A stretch of DNA of 64,000 nucleotides from Ariolimax columbianus (Eukaryota > Mollusca > Gastropoda > Stylommatophora > Arionidae), in assembly GCA_036924085.1 (NCBI GenBank), contig JAVGWX010000007.1, positions 74,353,948 through 74,417,947 on the forward strand, given 5' to 3'. The notes under the pieces were generated by a model. It saw only the letters and a list, made by a program, of their open reading frames with translations. It was not told the origin of the DNA and made no database searches. The position numbers and the translations under genes were made by a program. Shown here one piece after another: positions 32,600-43,174 of the stretch (positions are counted from its first letter, which is position 1; the number at the start of each line of letters is the position of its first letter).

Positions 32600-33003
32600 C
32601 CAGTTTTTCTTGCAGGGTACCACTCAGGTGATATTGAGCTCTGGTGGCCCACAGCTTTTCTTGCAGGGTACCACTAAGGGATATTGAGTTCTGGTGGCTC
32701 ACAGATTTTCTTGCAGGGTATCACTCAGGTGACATTGAGTTCTGGTGGCCCACAGCTTTTCTTGCAGGGTACAACTCAGGTGATATTGAGTTCTGGTGGC
32801 CCACAGCTTTTCTTGCAGGGTACCACTCAGGTGATATTGAGTTCTGGTGGCCCACATCTTTTCTTGTAGGGTACCACTAAGTGATATTGAGTTCTGGTGG
32901 TTCACAGCTTTTCTTGCAGGGTATCACTCAGGTGATATTGAGTTCTGGTGGCCCACAGCTTTTCTTGTAGGGTACCACTCAAGTGATATTGAGTTCTGGT
33001 TAC
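32600..33003 (+). repeat. 51-bp minisatellite with acceptor-like and donor-like motifs
   Basis: About 8 copies of 51 bp ('cagcttttcttgcagggtac' plus 'cactcaggtgatattgagtt' plus 'ctggtggccca'). Each unit has a strong 3'-splice-like 'cttttcttgcag' and, 12 bp later, a donor-like 'ctcag|gtgata'. It lies in the intron just before the exon at 33253. Frames on both strands (LAGYHSGDIEFWWPTAF) are repeat by-products. Confidence 0.92.
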
Positions 33004-33252
33004 CTGTAAAGTGCATTGTTTTATTTAAAAGAAAGGGAATTCTAAAATGTGTAAACTTATACTAATATGATTTATCTTGTGTAATTGTTATGCATAATGT
33101 TTGTTTTGCATGTTTTTTGTTTTCTAACTAAATACAATCTTTGAAAATGTTCAAATTATATGAGAGTCAAGATTTTTTGTTGTTGAAATTTTGATGATAT
33201 AATCTCTTTAGCTGTGAGTTAAAGAATCAGCCGCGAACAATAATTATTATAG

Positions 33253-33360
33253 GTTGGAAATGTGGAGATCCTGTATGAACTGGTTGCGAAGAGTAAGGTT
33301 GGCCATGTGTCTCTCTCAAGAGACCTATATTCCTCAAAATCTGTTCTCTTACTTTTATAA
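33253..33360 (+). CDS. vWA-domain protein, exon 11 (last visible or terminal)
   Basis: Acceptor attattatag ends at 33252. Phase 0 agrees with exon 10. The product VGNVEILYELVAKSK is followed either by a donor-like aag|gttggc at 33297 or by 21 further codons to TAA at 33358-33360. If the stop is used, this is the last coding exon. No AATAAA signal is evident shortly downstream, so a splice to a later exon cannot be excluded. Helical and charged like exon 10. Confidence 0.5.
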   Translation, partial: VGNVEILYELVAKSKVGHVSLSRDLYSSKSVLLLL

Positions 33361-33539
33361 GTACCCATGTTTCAGCAGGTTAGCACATTGCAGGGAGAAC
33401 TGTGGAGCTGGAAGAGAGAGACACATAGGGTCCAATCACAACAACCATCCAGGACTGTGTGGATGGACGAGAAGCAAGCTGTTTAGCTCATGCAGTGACG
33501 TCTTATTAATTCTGGTTCTAGATTATTCTGCATGTTGAT

Positions 33540-33660
33540 TCTGCAAGATAGGAGTATTCCTCTACGTCTTCCAGGCTTTCGCATCAAGGATGACTGGGTC
33601 ATTATGGGTGATACAGTTTCACATGACTTTGATCGTAAAAATATTTGTTTTTAGTTCTAC
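33540..33660 (+). mobile_element. Short LINE pre-RT fragment
   Basis: 'RLPGFRIKDDWVIMGDTV' matches the pre-RT text 'DEDWVVIRDSVYS' of the LINE at 22540. Small and uncertain. Confidence 0.35.
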
Positions 33661-33689
33661 TCTCTTTCAATCTTGTCTGAGTATCTCTA

Positions 33690-33962
33690 ACATGTGGTTG
33701 ACTTCTGTGGCTGACTGTGATCAGCTGTTGTCTGCGAATTGAAGATGATTGAGGCGTCTGCCATCAACATTGATTCCAAAGTCCTCACAGTCGCATCGAC
33801 TGAAGATTAATACTTAGCATGCAGAGAAGAGGTTTGATGAGATACGATCTCTATGGCCGACACCTTACTTGTATTGGAACCACAACTAAGCACTGGCATG
33901 AATGGAAAGTGGTAGTGTAATTATTGTAGCAGTTAACAAGAACTTTTATGTAGCCCAGATCA
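33690..33962 (-). mobile_element. RTE/L2-like LINE, 3' part (split by SINE-B)
   Basis: Minus-strand RT continuation of the element at 34220-35150. Reads through the LINE region after motif A. Broken by the SINE-B insertion at 33963. Confidence 0.5.
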
Positions 33963-34219
33963 GGGGACGGCGTGGCCTAATGGTTAAGTGACACCGCTCA
34001 CAACCAGAAGGTGCTGGGTTCGATCCCCATCTCAGCACCGGCCGTTACCCCGGGGAAGCAAACCCTTAGAAAATGCAGGAGGAAGCAGACCTTTACATAA
34101 AATGCATGCTGAAGTCGGATGCACTGGGCCGACAGGCGCAAAATAAAAATGCAGTGCAATGCACACCGCCTTGGGGATTAGAGAAATAAGGCGAACGCAA
34201 AAAAAAAAACCAAAAAAAA
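33963..34219 (+). mobile_element. SINE-B, full-length tRNA-derived, with 15-bp TSD
   Basis: Perfect 15-bp duplication 'atgtagcccagatca' at 33948-33962 and 34220-34234. The tRNA-like head has box A 'tggcctaatgg' and box B 'ggttcgatccc'. The anticodon-loop position would read CAC. The body 'gctgaagtcggatgcactgg' is partly shared with SINE-A. A-rich tail. Other copies at 48138-48398 and 53481-53745. Confidence 0.93.
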
Positions 34220-35150
34220 ATGTAGCCCAGATCAACAGCTTATTCCTTTTGCGAATGCCAAAGAAATTGTGGTTCTACAGAATCAAATAGATTTTTGCAG
34301 TCGACGAAGGTGGAGATCAAGTGGGAGCTGGGGATGGAAAGGGGAGGGGTCGTCTGGTATTATCTAACTGCCTTGATAAGGTGATAGTAGGTTGATGTAT
34401 GTTTCTTTGTTCTGTAAGAAGCCAGCTTGTCCATTGGTTTAGCTTCCTTATAGGCCTATAGGAAGCCAGAGTTAGAGGTTTACAATCATTTTACTGTGCT
34501 GGTTTTTGTACACCACTTTTATTTTATAAGATGAAATCTTGTATATATCTATTTGGGGAACCTTTGTATTTCTTCTTTCTATATTTTTCAGTCTAATTAC
34601 TATTTTTATCTCTACAAGATAGTAATTGGAATTTATTTCTGCACTTTGATAAGTTGTTGCTATTGTGATACAATTTTTTAATATGTCCTTTGTAAAAATG
34701 AATTACATCTCTGGTTTTTTTTTCTGCGCTTTCTATGCTTTTCATGTGTACCGTACAATCTTCTTGGAGCTGGTTGGAAAAATATATTACATATAACTAA
34801 TCGGTGTTCCTAACACAAGTGTTCCATTCTATCTCCTGCCAATTTATTTTTCTAGTCTGAATTACCCTAATATATTCATGTCATTACATTTTCCCATTTT
34901 GGAGTTAAAATCTCCCATTATTATCACGACATCCGGAGATTGTATTTGTTGGAGGGTCTGTTATAAGCTGTCGTGATATCTCACTATCTCTTCGTCACTG
35001 TGTTCTTAAGTTGGGGCATATGTTTGTAAAATGGAAATATTTTTCAAGCTGTTTTAAATAATCAGTATTCTTACTCCTCTTGAATGTTGGATATATACTG
35101 ATCTTTCTCACGAATCTTGCATCTGCTAGTCTGGCTTCTGACACACACCC
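34220..35150 (-). mobile_element. RTE/L2-like LINE, endonuclease to RT
   Basis: On minus: near 34990-34890 'QTYAPT..EHSDEEIVRYHD' and VVIIMGDFNSKMGKCND, the conserved endonuclease GDFNxKxG motif. Near 34440-34250: 'KPMDKLASYRTKKHTSTYYH' and 'FVDCKNLFDSVEPQFLWH' (decayed motif A). Frame breaks throughout. Confidence 0.72.
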
Positions 35151-35224
35151 GATATATCAAGGTTCACATCATTGGCACCTGAGATCAAATTGTCCAACTT
35201 TCTTAATCAATTCAATGTCCATGA

Positions 35225-35475
35225 CCGAAGACGCAGTACAATGAATCAGCTGACAGTAGCTAGCAACTCTTGGCTAGCTCTGCATTGGAGTCAGCGAACC
35301 AGAGCTCTCCAAGAACATAGTCCACCTCCAAGCGGCGGCCCTGGAAACAGACTGCACTAGTGTATTCTGGCTAAGAGAATATGGATAGCGGTGGTAATGC
35401 TAACACGGTACCGAATAAAATCCAGCTGAAACGTTTTCAGTTCGAATGTCGAAGAAGAAGAAGGAGAAGAACAAT
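35225..35475 (+). mobile_element. SINE-A copy, diverged
   Basis: 'cagcgaaccagagctctcca', 'ccacctccaagcggcggccc' and the tail 'tcgaagaagaagaaggag' follow the SINE-A order. The middle is partly replaced. Confidence 0.6.
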
Positions 35476-35694
35476 TCAATGTCCGGGCATTCCACCTTCA
35501 AAGTGTTACGTTCATTCTTTCAGTTTGTATATGACCTTTCTCAGACAGCTTCAACTTCACAGAATGTGGGAGCATTCGCCATTATAGAACTTATCAAAAT
35601 AGGTCCGCTCGTTTTACAATTCCGATGTACTACCAGGTTCGAATCAGGTCGTGCTCAGCTTGGCATGTCGGGGGATTTTTCATGGTATCTTATT

Positions 35695-35850
35695 CTTCTT
35701 CGTTCGTTGTCAAGCTCCCGCTACCAAACCATGAAAAGAGCTTTGCAAGTAGCAGGATGTTGTCTGGAGAACAGAATCCGTTGTGAGATGTGTTGTAGTT
35801 TACAGCGTAACTGTGATATTTGCACTTTTCGGTCCGACACATCCGACTTC
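35695..35850 (-). mobile_element. SINE-A 3' half
   Basis: 'cttcttcgttcgttgtcaag', 'ctaccaaaccatgaaa', 'tcggtccgacacatccgact' match the reverse complement of the SINE-A 3' half. Confidence 0.75.
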
Positions 35851-36104
35851 AGCAGGTTTTCATGGTTTGACCGCTTCCTCCTGTCGACCCAACTGTAAAT
35901 AGGTACTGACGAAGTCATGGGACAATTTCGGAGCCACCACGGGAGAAATAGGGTTCGTGCTCTGTCGTCGGCACTTTTAGTTTTAGCAATGAAAAGTACT
36001 GAGCACGTATGGGGGAGCCCAGGTGCAATGACGTAGTGTCTATGAACCGTTTGCTATTGTGTGTCACCTAACACGTCTCAAGTGTGCAACACATTCTGTT
36101 GTTC

Positions 36105-36483
36105 CGCTTCGAGGGGGGCGTTGATCTTGACATCCATTTGCCTCTCTCACCGTCTCGGTCTTTGTGTATTAGGAACGGGCATTCCCGAAAGCATAATTTC
36201 TCCTACTTTTCATCTGTACAAAAACGGTGTTGTTGTATAATGCTCACAATGAGTAAAGTTTACTCTTTTGTGGGCCCTAAAGAACACGTTAAGTGGCTGG
36301 TTGTAGTACACATCGAGCGTGCTGATGAAGGTGGACCGTGGTCCTCCATGTGGTTGTGCTATGCTCGGCTTCATCTGGAGGATGCTCACTTGTACGGGAA
36401 TTACGTCCATCCACATCTAATCAGCCAGACTGCACTGAAAACACTGTTTCCAGGGAAACCTACATGGGAGAGAAGTAGTGGTC
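36105..36483 (+). mobile_element. rep-F copy, left of 37-bp array
   Basis: Shares 'atgctcacaatgagtaa', 'cgagcgtgctgatgaagg' and 'catg.agttgtg.tatg' with 39713-39990 (plus) and 58600-58880 (minus). A non-coding interspersed repeat of unknown class. The open frame across it is not conserved between copies. Confidence 0.65.
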
Positions 36484-36915
36484 CTGGTCAGTATGTTGTG
36501 CCTGACCCTAACGCGACATCCTGGTCAGTACGTTGTGCCTGACCCTAACGCAACGTTCTGGCCAGTATGTTGTGTCTGACCCTAACGTGACGTCCTGGTC
36601 AGTGTGTTGTGCCTGACCCTAACGTGACGTCCTGGTCAGCATGTTGTGCCTGACCCTGACGCGACGTCCTGGCCAGTATGTTGTGCCTGACCCTAACGCG
36701 ACGTCCTGGCCAGTATGTTGTGCCTGACCCTAACGCGACGTCATGACCAGTATGTTGTGCCTGACCCTAACGCAACGTCCTGGTCAGTATGTTGTGCCTG
36801 ACCCTAACGCGACATTCTGGTCAGTATGTTGTGTCTGACCCTGACGTGACGTCCTGGTCAGTATGTTGTGCCTGACCCTAACGCGACGTCCTGGTCAGTA
36901 TGTTGTGCCTGAATG
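36484..36915 (+). repeat. 37-bp minisatellite at the end of rep-F
   Basis: About 11.7 copies of 37 bp ('ctggtcagtatgttgtgcct' plus 'gaccctaacgcgacgtc'). Unlike its surroundings it is CpG-rich (GCGACGTC). The other two rep-F copies carry one unit each (39960-39990, 58598-58625). Confidence 0.93.
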
Positions 36916-37279
36916 GACTAGCGTCTCAGTTCCTTACACAAGCGGTATCGTGTAGCTACATTGGGGAGGGGTAAGAAGAAGAGAAAAAGGGACGAGCATG
37001 CTTCCCTATCATTTTGCTGTTTCTAGTTTACCTGCAAGGTAGCAGTTGTTTGCAGTCAGAGTCGTCTCTACTCTGAAAACTGTCATATTTGACAAACAAG
37101 TTATCTATGCAGACCAAAGAGAGGCAGTCTGGATTGGGGGAGCGACCATGCTCGAAAAGGTGTGGGGGAACGGCGAAAACATGAAACGCAGTCTCCTTCG
37201 TGAACCTCACCGGACTAGCAGCACAGCATCAGTTGATGGATGATGAAGAAGAAGAAGACAAACAAGTCTCCCCTACCAG

Positions 37280-37381
37280 TCAGACAGCAAGAAGTGCACA
37301 TCAAGAAGAAAGTCCAATTCTAAATTGAGACAGCCAGCAATTGACCGTGATTTGCAAATGGCGGAGCGTCTGCTGCAAATG
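37280..37381 (+). CDS. Possible exon, unknown product
   Basis: Acceptor-like 'gtctcccctaccag' ends at 37279 and a good donor 'caaatg|gtgagt' starts at 37382. The 34 codons between are open in phase 0 (KKCTSRRKSNSKLRQPAIDR, DLQMAERLLQM), charged and hydrophilic like vWA exons 9-11. Phase 0 would allow joining to 33297. No homology is recognised and there is no visible downstream partner in phase 0, so this is tentative. Confidence 0.25.
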
Positions 37382-38049
37382 GTGAGTCCAGACACAGGTA
37401 GTCCGCCATATTCTGCCAATGGCTCAACACCCCCTTTCCGCTTCCCCCTTCTCCTTCAACGGACTAAACAAAGTAAGCCGAAAGATCTGCACGATGGATG
37501 TAAAGACTGGTTTAACGTAACATTACAAATAGTATACAGTTGATCAGTCTTCGAAGTTTTGGCTGAGTGCCATCTGATCCCAGATATATTGTTGATAAAT
37601 TAAAAATAAATTTTGCAACTTGACACAACAGAATCGACCATAAAAATAACACTTCACTGGACTTTAAAAATACAATACTCACAGATACACCAAAAACACG
37701 AAATGACATTACAATCATCTGCTCGCTGCCCTTAAACACATCTAAGCACACGCAAAAAGGTGTATGATAGTCCGCTCAAGCTTTCGTTTAATTGTGTCTG
37801 TCCTTACCTTCTTATCGGAAGCCGCTATATTGGTTTACAGTATGACAGTGGCAAAATATGCGAACGTATAGACACATTCGTCTTTCTCAGCTATTGATAA
37901 ACATTAATTAACTGAAATGTTTTAACAGTAAAAGAAAGGAAACAATAACAGTCAATATATAAAGTAGCAACATGAAATGGATGACAATGCTTGAGTTTTA
38001 TTATTGAAATATCTGGAAATAAGCAGCTGTATCGATATGAAGCGGTGAG
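37382..38049. other. Non-coding, no feature seen
   Basis: AT-rich sequence without recognised repeats or genes. Confidence 0.4.
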
Positions 38050-38395
38050 ATCAAGATACTGTCAGTGTGTGACCTCTAGGGGTCACGATCTAATGCTGAC
38101 TGCTAGAGTCTGGGCTGCCAATGTCCTTCTAAACCTCCACTTAGCGATCCTGGTCAGGAGGCTGCAACAGGACAGACTGACTAAGGAGAAGAGTTCGAAG
38201 AGGAGAGGCTATCCTGATGCTCAAAAATGCCATGCTGAAATCGGATGAGTACGACCGAAATGTGCAAATATCGCAGTCAAGCTGTAAACCACGACACCGC
38301 TCTTTCTGTTCTCCGCACTACATCCTGTTACTTGCAATGCCCTTATCATGGCTTGGTAGCGGGAGTTTGAGAACGAACGAAGAAGAAGTTATGAA
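38050..38395 (+). mobile_element. SINE-A copy, near full length
   Basis: Follows the family from 'gacctctaggggtcacgatc' through 'aggctgcaacaggacagact', 'gctgaaatcggatgagtac' and 'cttggtagcgggagtttgag' to the tail 'aacgaacgaagaagaag'. Confidence 0.82.
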
Positions 38396-38629
38396 GTTAG
38401 TTGATTTAATCATCATCCCCGAGAAAAGAGCCGGACCTCCTACCATACACATCAGTTGGGAGGGGGATAGCTGAATGGCTTCATGGAGGTCTGCTGACAG
38501 TAACACATTTACAAACGGGGGCCTGCAGGGAGGCTAAAACGTGGCATTCCCTTCACCTTGCAAAGACACAAAAGGACAACAACCTGCTTGTCTACTCACT
38601 CAACTACAAGGATACAGATAAAGAAAACC

Positions 38630-38761
38630 GAAGGTGGCTAACTCAGTTTAACCTATCGAAAGTGGCTAACTCAGTTCAACCTAGCGAAAGTGGCTAGCTC
38701 AGTTCGACCTAGCGAAGGTGGCTAGCTTGGTTAGACCTAGCGAAGGTTGCTAGCTAGGTTC
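38630..38761 (+). repeat. 28-bp minisatellite, left part
   Basis: Units of 28 bp ('gaaggtggctagctcagttc' plus 'gacctacc'). More diverged than the right part. Interrupted by a LINE insertion at 38762 and continues at 39136. Confidence 0.9.
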
Positions 38762-39135
38762 TTCTTCTTCTTCTTCTTCTTCTTCTTCTTCTTCTTCTTC
38801 TTCTTCTTCTTCTTCATCGTACGCTGTCAGACATCAACTTGAATTTGTTCGAAGAAAGCAGCTGTTATCCCGAGGCTGTCGACACTGCCATAGAGCTTGT
38901 CTAGTGTTGCCACTGGTGATGGCCACATGTGCTTTCTCTGGTCCTCGTATGTTGGGCAATTTTGCAGCAGATGTTCAGCGGTCATTTTCCCTGTGCCACA
39001 GGTGCATTCGTCAGTGCCACCTATCTTCCATTTATTGAATAGGTGGTACCTCAGTCTGTTGTGGCCTGTGCGGAGTCTGAAGACCACGACCTGCTCTCTT
39101 CTGTTCAGCTGGTAGTAGGCATCATTTTTTGTGTA
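38762..39135 (-). mobile_element. RNaseH-LINE 3' end inserted in the 28-bp array
   Basis: 374-bp 5'-truncated copy. Minus-strand frame has VFRLRTGHNRLRYHLFNKWK, DECTCGTGKMTAEHLLQNC and SVDSLGITAAFFE. The tail is a long (GAA)n, seen as (CTT)n at 38762-38814. Flanked by a 13-bp duplication 'gctagctaggttc' (38749-38761 and 39136-39148) that is itself array sequence. Confidence 0.92.
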
Positions 39136-39690
39136 GCTAGCTAGGTTCGACCTAGCGAAGCTGGCTTACTCAGTTCAACTTAGCGAAGGTGGCTAGCTCG
39201 GTTTGACCTACCGAAGGTGGCTAGCACAGTTCGACCTATCGAAGGTGGCTAGCTCAGTTCGACCTACCGAAGGTGACTAGCTCGGTTCGACCTACCGAAG
39301 GTGGCTAGCTCAGTTCAACCTACCGAAGGTGGCTAGCTCAGTTCGACCTACCGAAGGTGGCTAGCTCAGTTCGACCTACCGAAGGTGGCTAGCTCAGTTC
39401 GACCTACCGAAGGTGGCTAGCTCAGTTCGACCTACCGAAGGTGGCTAGCTCAGTTCGACCTACCGAAGGTGGCTAGCTCGGTTCGACCTACCGAAGGTGG
39501 CTAGCTCAGTTCAACCTACCGAAGGTGCCTAGCTCGGTTCGACCTACCGAAGGTGGCTAGCTCAGTTCAACCTACCGAAGGTGGCTAGCTCAGTTCGACC
39601 TACCGAAGGTGGCTAGCTCAGTTCAACCTACCGAAGGTGGCTAGCTCAGTTCAACCTACCGAAGGTGGCTAGCTCAGTTCGACCTGCTAT
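39136..39690 (+). repeat. 28-bp minisatellite, right part
   Basis: About 20 copies of the 28-bp unit, highly uniform from 39230 on, with scattered tcggt/tcagt and ttcaa/ttcga variants. Confidence 0.95.
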
Positions 39691-39712
39691 GGTTGTTCTT
39701 GTTGTTTTTCAA

Positions 39713-39990
39713 TGCTCACAATGAGTAAGATAACTCTCTTGTTCGCCCTAAAAAAAGCGTTAAGTGGTGGTTTGCAGTAGCTTTCCTCACATCCCGAGCG
39801 TGCTGATGAAGGTAGACCGGAGTCATCCATGCAGTTGGGTTATGATTTACTTCATCTGCCTGTCGCTCACTACTACCGGGACCATGTCGATGCCTCACCT
39901 CGGTAGCTAGGCGGCCATGAAAACAGTCCATTTACATAGAGAACTACGAGATTAGAGTCTTGACCAGTATACTCTGTCTGACCCTGACTA
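39713..39990 (+). mobile_element. rep-F copy
   Basis: Homologous to 36240-36520: 'atgctcacaatgagtaagat', 'cgagcgtgctgatgaaggta'. It ends with one copy of the 37-bp unit ('gaccagtatactctgtctga'). Confidence 0.65.
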
Positions 39991-40159
39991 ACATGTACAA
40001 TCATGATTTTTTGCCTGATCAGACATTACTCTACTCTCCCCACCTGCTTTGGTAGGCTGCATATCTGTTTGGTGGCTCCGGACAAACAGTTCTTGATTGA
40101 TGATAGTGTTCAGTTAGAACATTCTGTGAACAGTTTTCATAAAGGTTGCATCTTGTCTT

Positions 40160-40460
40160 TTTTTCTTTCTGGCTTTCGTTCTGAAAAGGATGTTGTGACG
40201 TCGTGTCGTAGTTTACTTCGAGGATGCGATATCTGCTCCTTTCAGCTTGACACATCCGGTTCAGCGCGACATTTTTGGTACTGGTTTGCATTCCCTCTTC
40301 GTTCACTAATATCTTAGCAAGACTGCAGGAGTGCAACCTGTTACCAGGACAGTCATTTGGAGGCAGAGTAGGGTCTTGGTCAGCTATGCTTCGTTGGTCC
40401 TGACACAAGTGGCCAGCTATGAGACGCTGCCTGATCTCAGCTCATTCCCTGCCTCTTCGG
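40160..40460 (-). mobile_element. SINE-A copy, diverged
   Basis: Minus-oriented: 'gtcgtagtttacttcga', 'cagcttgacacatccggttc', 'gaggcagagtagggtcttgg', 'cgttggtcctgaca' follow the family order. The tail is decayed. Confidence 0.65.
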
Positions 40461-40799
40461 CTCAGAACAATATTACTGCAGTTTTAGAAAAAGGGAAGTA
40501 ATCTGTTACAACTTGCCTATTGCATCGTTATGACGCTCCAAAACTCAACTCTTGTGTTGTTTTTCTTTGTGCTCAGGACATTCCTGGTCATGTCAGTGGC
40601 TTCATTTCGGCTTTCATCACTGACCATCACGCGAGCTTTGTAATACGGATGTCCATCTAAGTAAGTAAGTTTATCTATTGCTGTTTCTGTAATAAAGTAT
40701 TTTTTTTTTTTTTACATAGACAATGTCATTCCTGTGCAAAAACCTGGAGGACCGGGATGTAATTCTTAGTCGGTTCCCTCACCGGTGATCTTCTAGGCC

Positions 40800-41035
40800 A
40801 TCGGGAATCGCTGTAGTCTAGAGGTTAAGACACTCGATTCTCACAGTGATGAACGGAAACGGTGGGCGATCGAATCCCGCAAGTTTCAAGCGACTCCTGG
40901 TCTCACCGGAGGTAAGACCAGAGTGCCTGCATCCCGAGTTACCTCCAGTCGTCTCGACCAATAGTCTTGCCACTGATCCAAGGTAACTCGGTATAAGAGT
41001 GAGAATGATGACCAGCGCATATTCTTGCTCCATAT
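40800..41035 (+). mobile_element. SINE-C-related tRNA-derived element
   Basis: tRNA-like head (box A 'tagtctagaggttaag', box B 'cgatcgaatccc'). The body 'agtcttgccactgatccaag' and 'agagtgagaatgatga' is related to SINE-C ('gacttgccactggggtcgg', 'agagagaatgagga'). The 3' tail differs from SINE-C. Confidence 0.65.
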
Positions 41036-41079
41036 AACCCAAATACAGCGCACATCACATTATTAAGACAAACCCGTCT

Positions 41080-41412
41080 GATGTTGTGGCCTTCGCGATG
41101 GGCATAGAAAACCATGATGTACGACAGACGATGGAATTAGATAGGTCATGTCATAAGAGAGAACCAGCATCATCAGAGCTGCCATGGTGTTGACCCCAGC
41201 GGGAAGGGAAGACAGAGGCCGACCTATGACTACTTGGCGAAGAACTGAAGATGCTGTGATGAGAATTACGAACTAGAGTTAGGGCCCTTTATAACGGATG
41301 TTAGCAGACAGGGTGAAGGGGAGGGAGTTTGTTGCTGCCTCAAATACACCATCAGGCGTGATGGTCATTGGCTGCTTTGTCAGTCACTGATCAAGGAGCT
41401 AAGAAGAAGAAT
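41080..41412 (+). mobile_element. RTE/L2-like LINE 3' end with AAGAAGAAG tail
   Basis: Text like 'RWNWIGHVI', then GKTEADL / 'TWRRT' and 'LADRVKGREFVAASN' is the terminal block of the 'GHxxRxx...TWRR' LINE type, with frame breaks. It ends 'gagctaagaagaagaatg'. Confidence 0.55.
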
Positions 41413-43174
41413 GCACTACATCACCGTATTAGCGTGTAGTAGCTATTAATGAAGTCACATCTAGTAGCTATTTATCCTCAGTAGATCCTGGGGTCTCTTA
41501 CTGGGTAGGGAAGTATATGACAACTGCATCTCTGTATGTGTTGTAAAAGGCAACTAAAGCGATTTTTAAATGGACTAGCAATTTCTTCATGTAAAACAAA
41601 TGTATCCAGAAACTTTTACTGCACGAGCACACATTGGTGGAGGCTTTGTGAAGGAGGCCAACTATGGTGGTAGCTCTATACTCCGGCTGGAGTTAAAGGG
41701 GCAAATAATCAATCTAACTAGGCCACACATATGTGTCTGTCAGACGATCTCAATGTCAAAAGGAAAGAATCAAGAAAATACGGAATTTACAAATAACAAG
41801 GTTTTCAGAAGTAAAAATGTTAAGATTTGAAGATCTGAACGCAAATAAACAAATTCAAAGCATCTTGGGCGGTGGACATTTGGTGGAGCAGGGCAAAGAG
41901 GATGGGGGGGGGGGGGGGGGGGTATGGAGACGTGATTCATAGTATGGTTACAGTGGAAACCTGACGCCCATAGAGACGATTTGAGATATGTAAATTGCCG
42001 GGTCAGGCTCCAAGTTCACACGCGGGTTTGTTATTGCGGTACAACTTAGGGCTCTTTTAACTGAGAGCCTGAATTGTGGCCTACTTCCCCAGCTGAAACG
42101 TCAATCAATGGCACAACGTACACAGTAAATCGTGCATGTCACAGGCCTGTTGTGTACATTTAAGATGTTTACGTAAGTATAAGTTGTGTTGACAAACGAG
42201 TGTTCTCAAATTACGAATAAAAACTTATTTCGTTAGTACAAAGCTTCCATGTCCGATAGCAACAAAATGGATCATAACATTTACTTCTGACTCAGAATAT
42301 ACGTAGACCTAACCGGTAAATTTTAAACGTTAGAACTTCATGTAAAGTGATCTTCTTAATATAGCAATTTTATTTATTTATGTTAAAATTTTTGTTTAAA
42401 GGTATGTCTTTCTTGATTCTAATGACGAGGGCCGTCTCCGTTCAACCCCCCACACCTTAGTCTTTTAGGTTATACCAGGACGCATTGGCCCGTGCATGGA
42501 TGCGTGTGTGTGTCAGTTTGTAATGTGATGTGTGTGTTCCACTATGGCAGTACAATAATACGACATGCACAGTCAAAGTGAACACGAACCAGGTATGCTG
42601 GGAATGCAAACCAAGCTTGCACTCGATTTACACCCCTTTACCACGCGCTCCTCCCTAAAAGTATGACCTTTTTAGGATTTCGTGAGCGATATAGTGCAAC
42701 CCAGTGGCGTCACTAGGAGGGTGCGGACAAAAACAGAACATGGTAACATCGCCGGAGGTGGGGGACAACAACAATACTGTCTATACGTACACTTTGTGTG
42801 AATGATTTCAACATTCATTTTCAAAGCTCAAAGTTATAAGGAACTTTTTGAGAACTACATGGGACAGTCGTGATATTATCGATTGAAAGTGAATTGACGA
42901 AAGACATTGATTTTGATGAAGTGATTCACAAGCTCACAGCTTTGAGGGTCAGCGAAGGAAATGATTGATTTACCGGTAGTCTAAATTTACAAACAAGCGT
43001 TAGTACAAACAAATTTGATTACAATTTCCTTATTTTCTGGTACGGGAGAAGATCCATAGGCGAGGGGGTGGGGAGGAGAGGGGGGGGGGGGGGGAGAACA
43101 ACACTGAGTTACCACACTGGGTAACTATTATTTACATCGTCGCTTCTTACAATCGTCACCTACTTGGCTGTTAT
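41413..43174. other. Non-coding stretch, poly(G) runs, no gene seen
   Basis: No credible exon or known repeat. G runs lie at about 41906-41922 and 43081-43094. 'cagtggcgtcactagg' at 42703 resembles sequence common at transposon ends but cannot be placed. Confidence 0.4.

Noticed and set aside
33963..34040. Possible functional tRNA gene (box A and box B present)
   Set aside because: It continues into a conserved SINE body and A-rich tail, has a TSD, and recurs at two other loci. It is a SINE head.
36084..36542. 152-codon plus ORF through rep-F
   Set aside because: The other rep-F copies (39713, 58600) do not keep the frame, and the C-terminal part runs into the 37-bp array.
41906..41922. Poly(G) runs as possible G-quadruplex regulators (also 43081, 45619, 45781)
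   Set aside because: There is no nearby gene or conserved context, and long G runs are also prone to sequencing error. Not enough to call a regulatory site.
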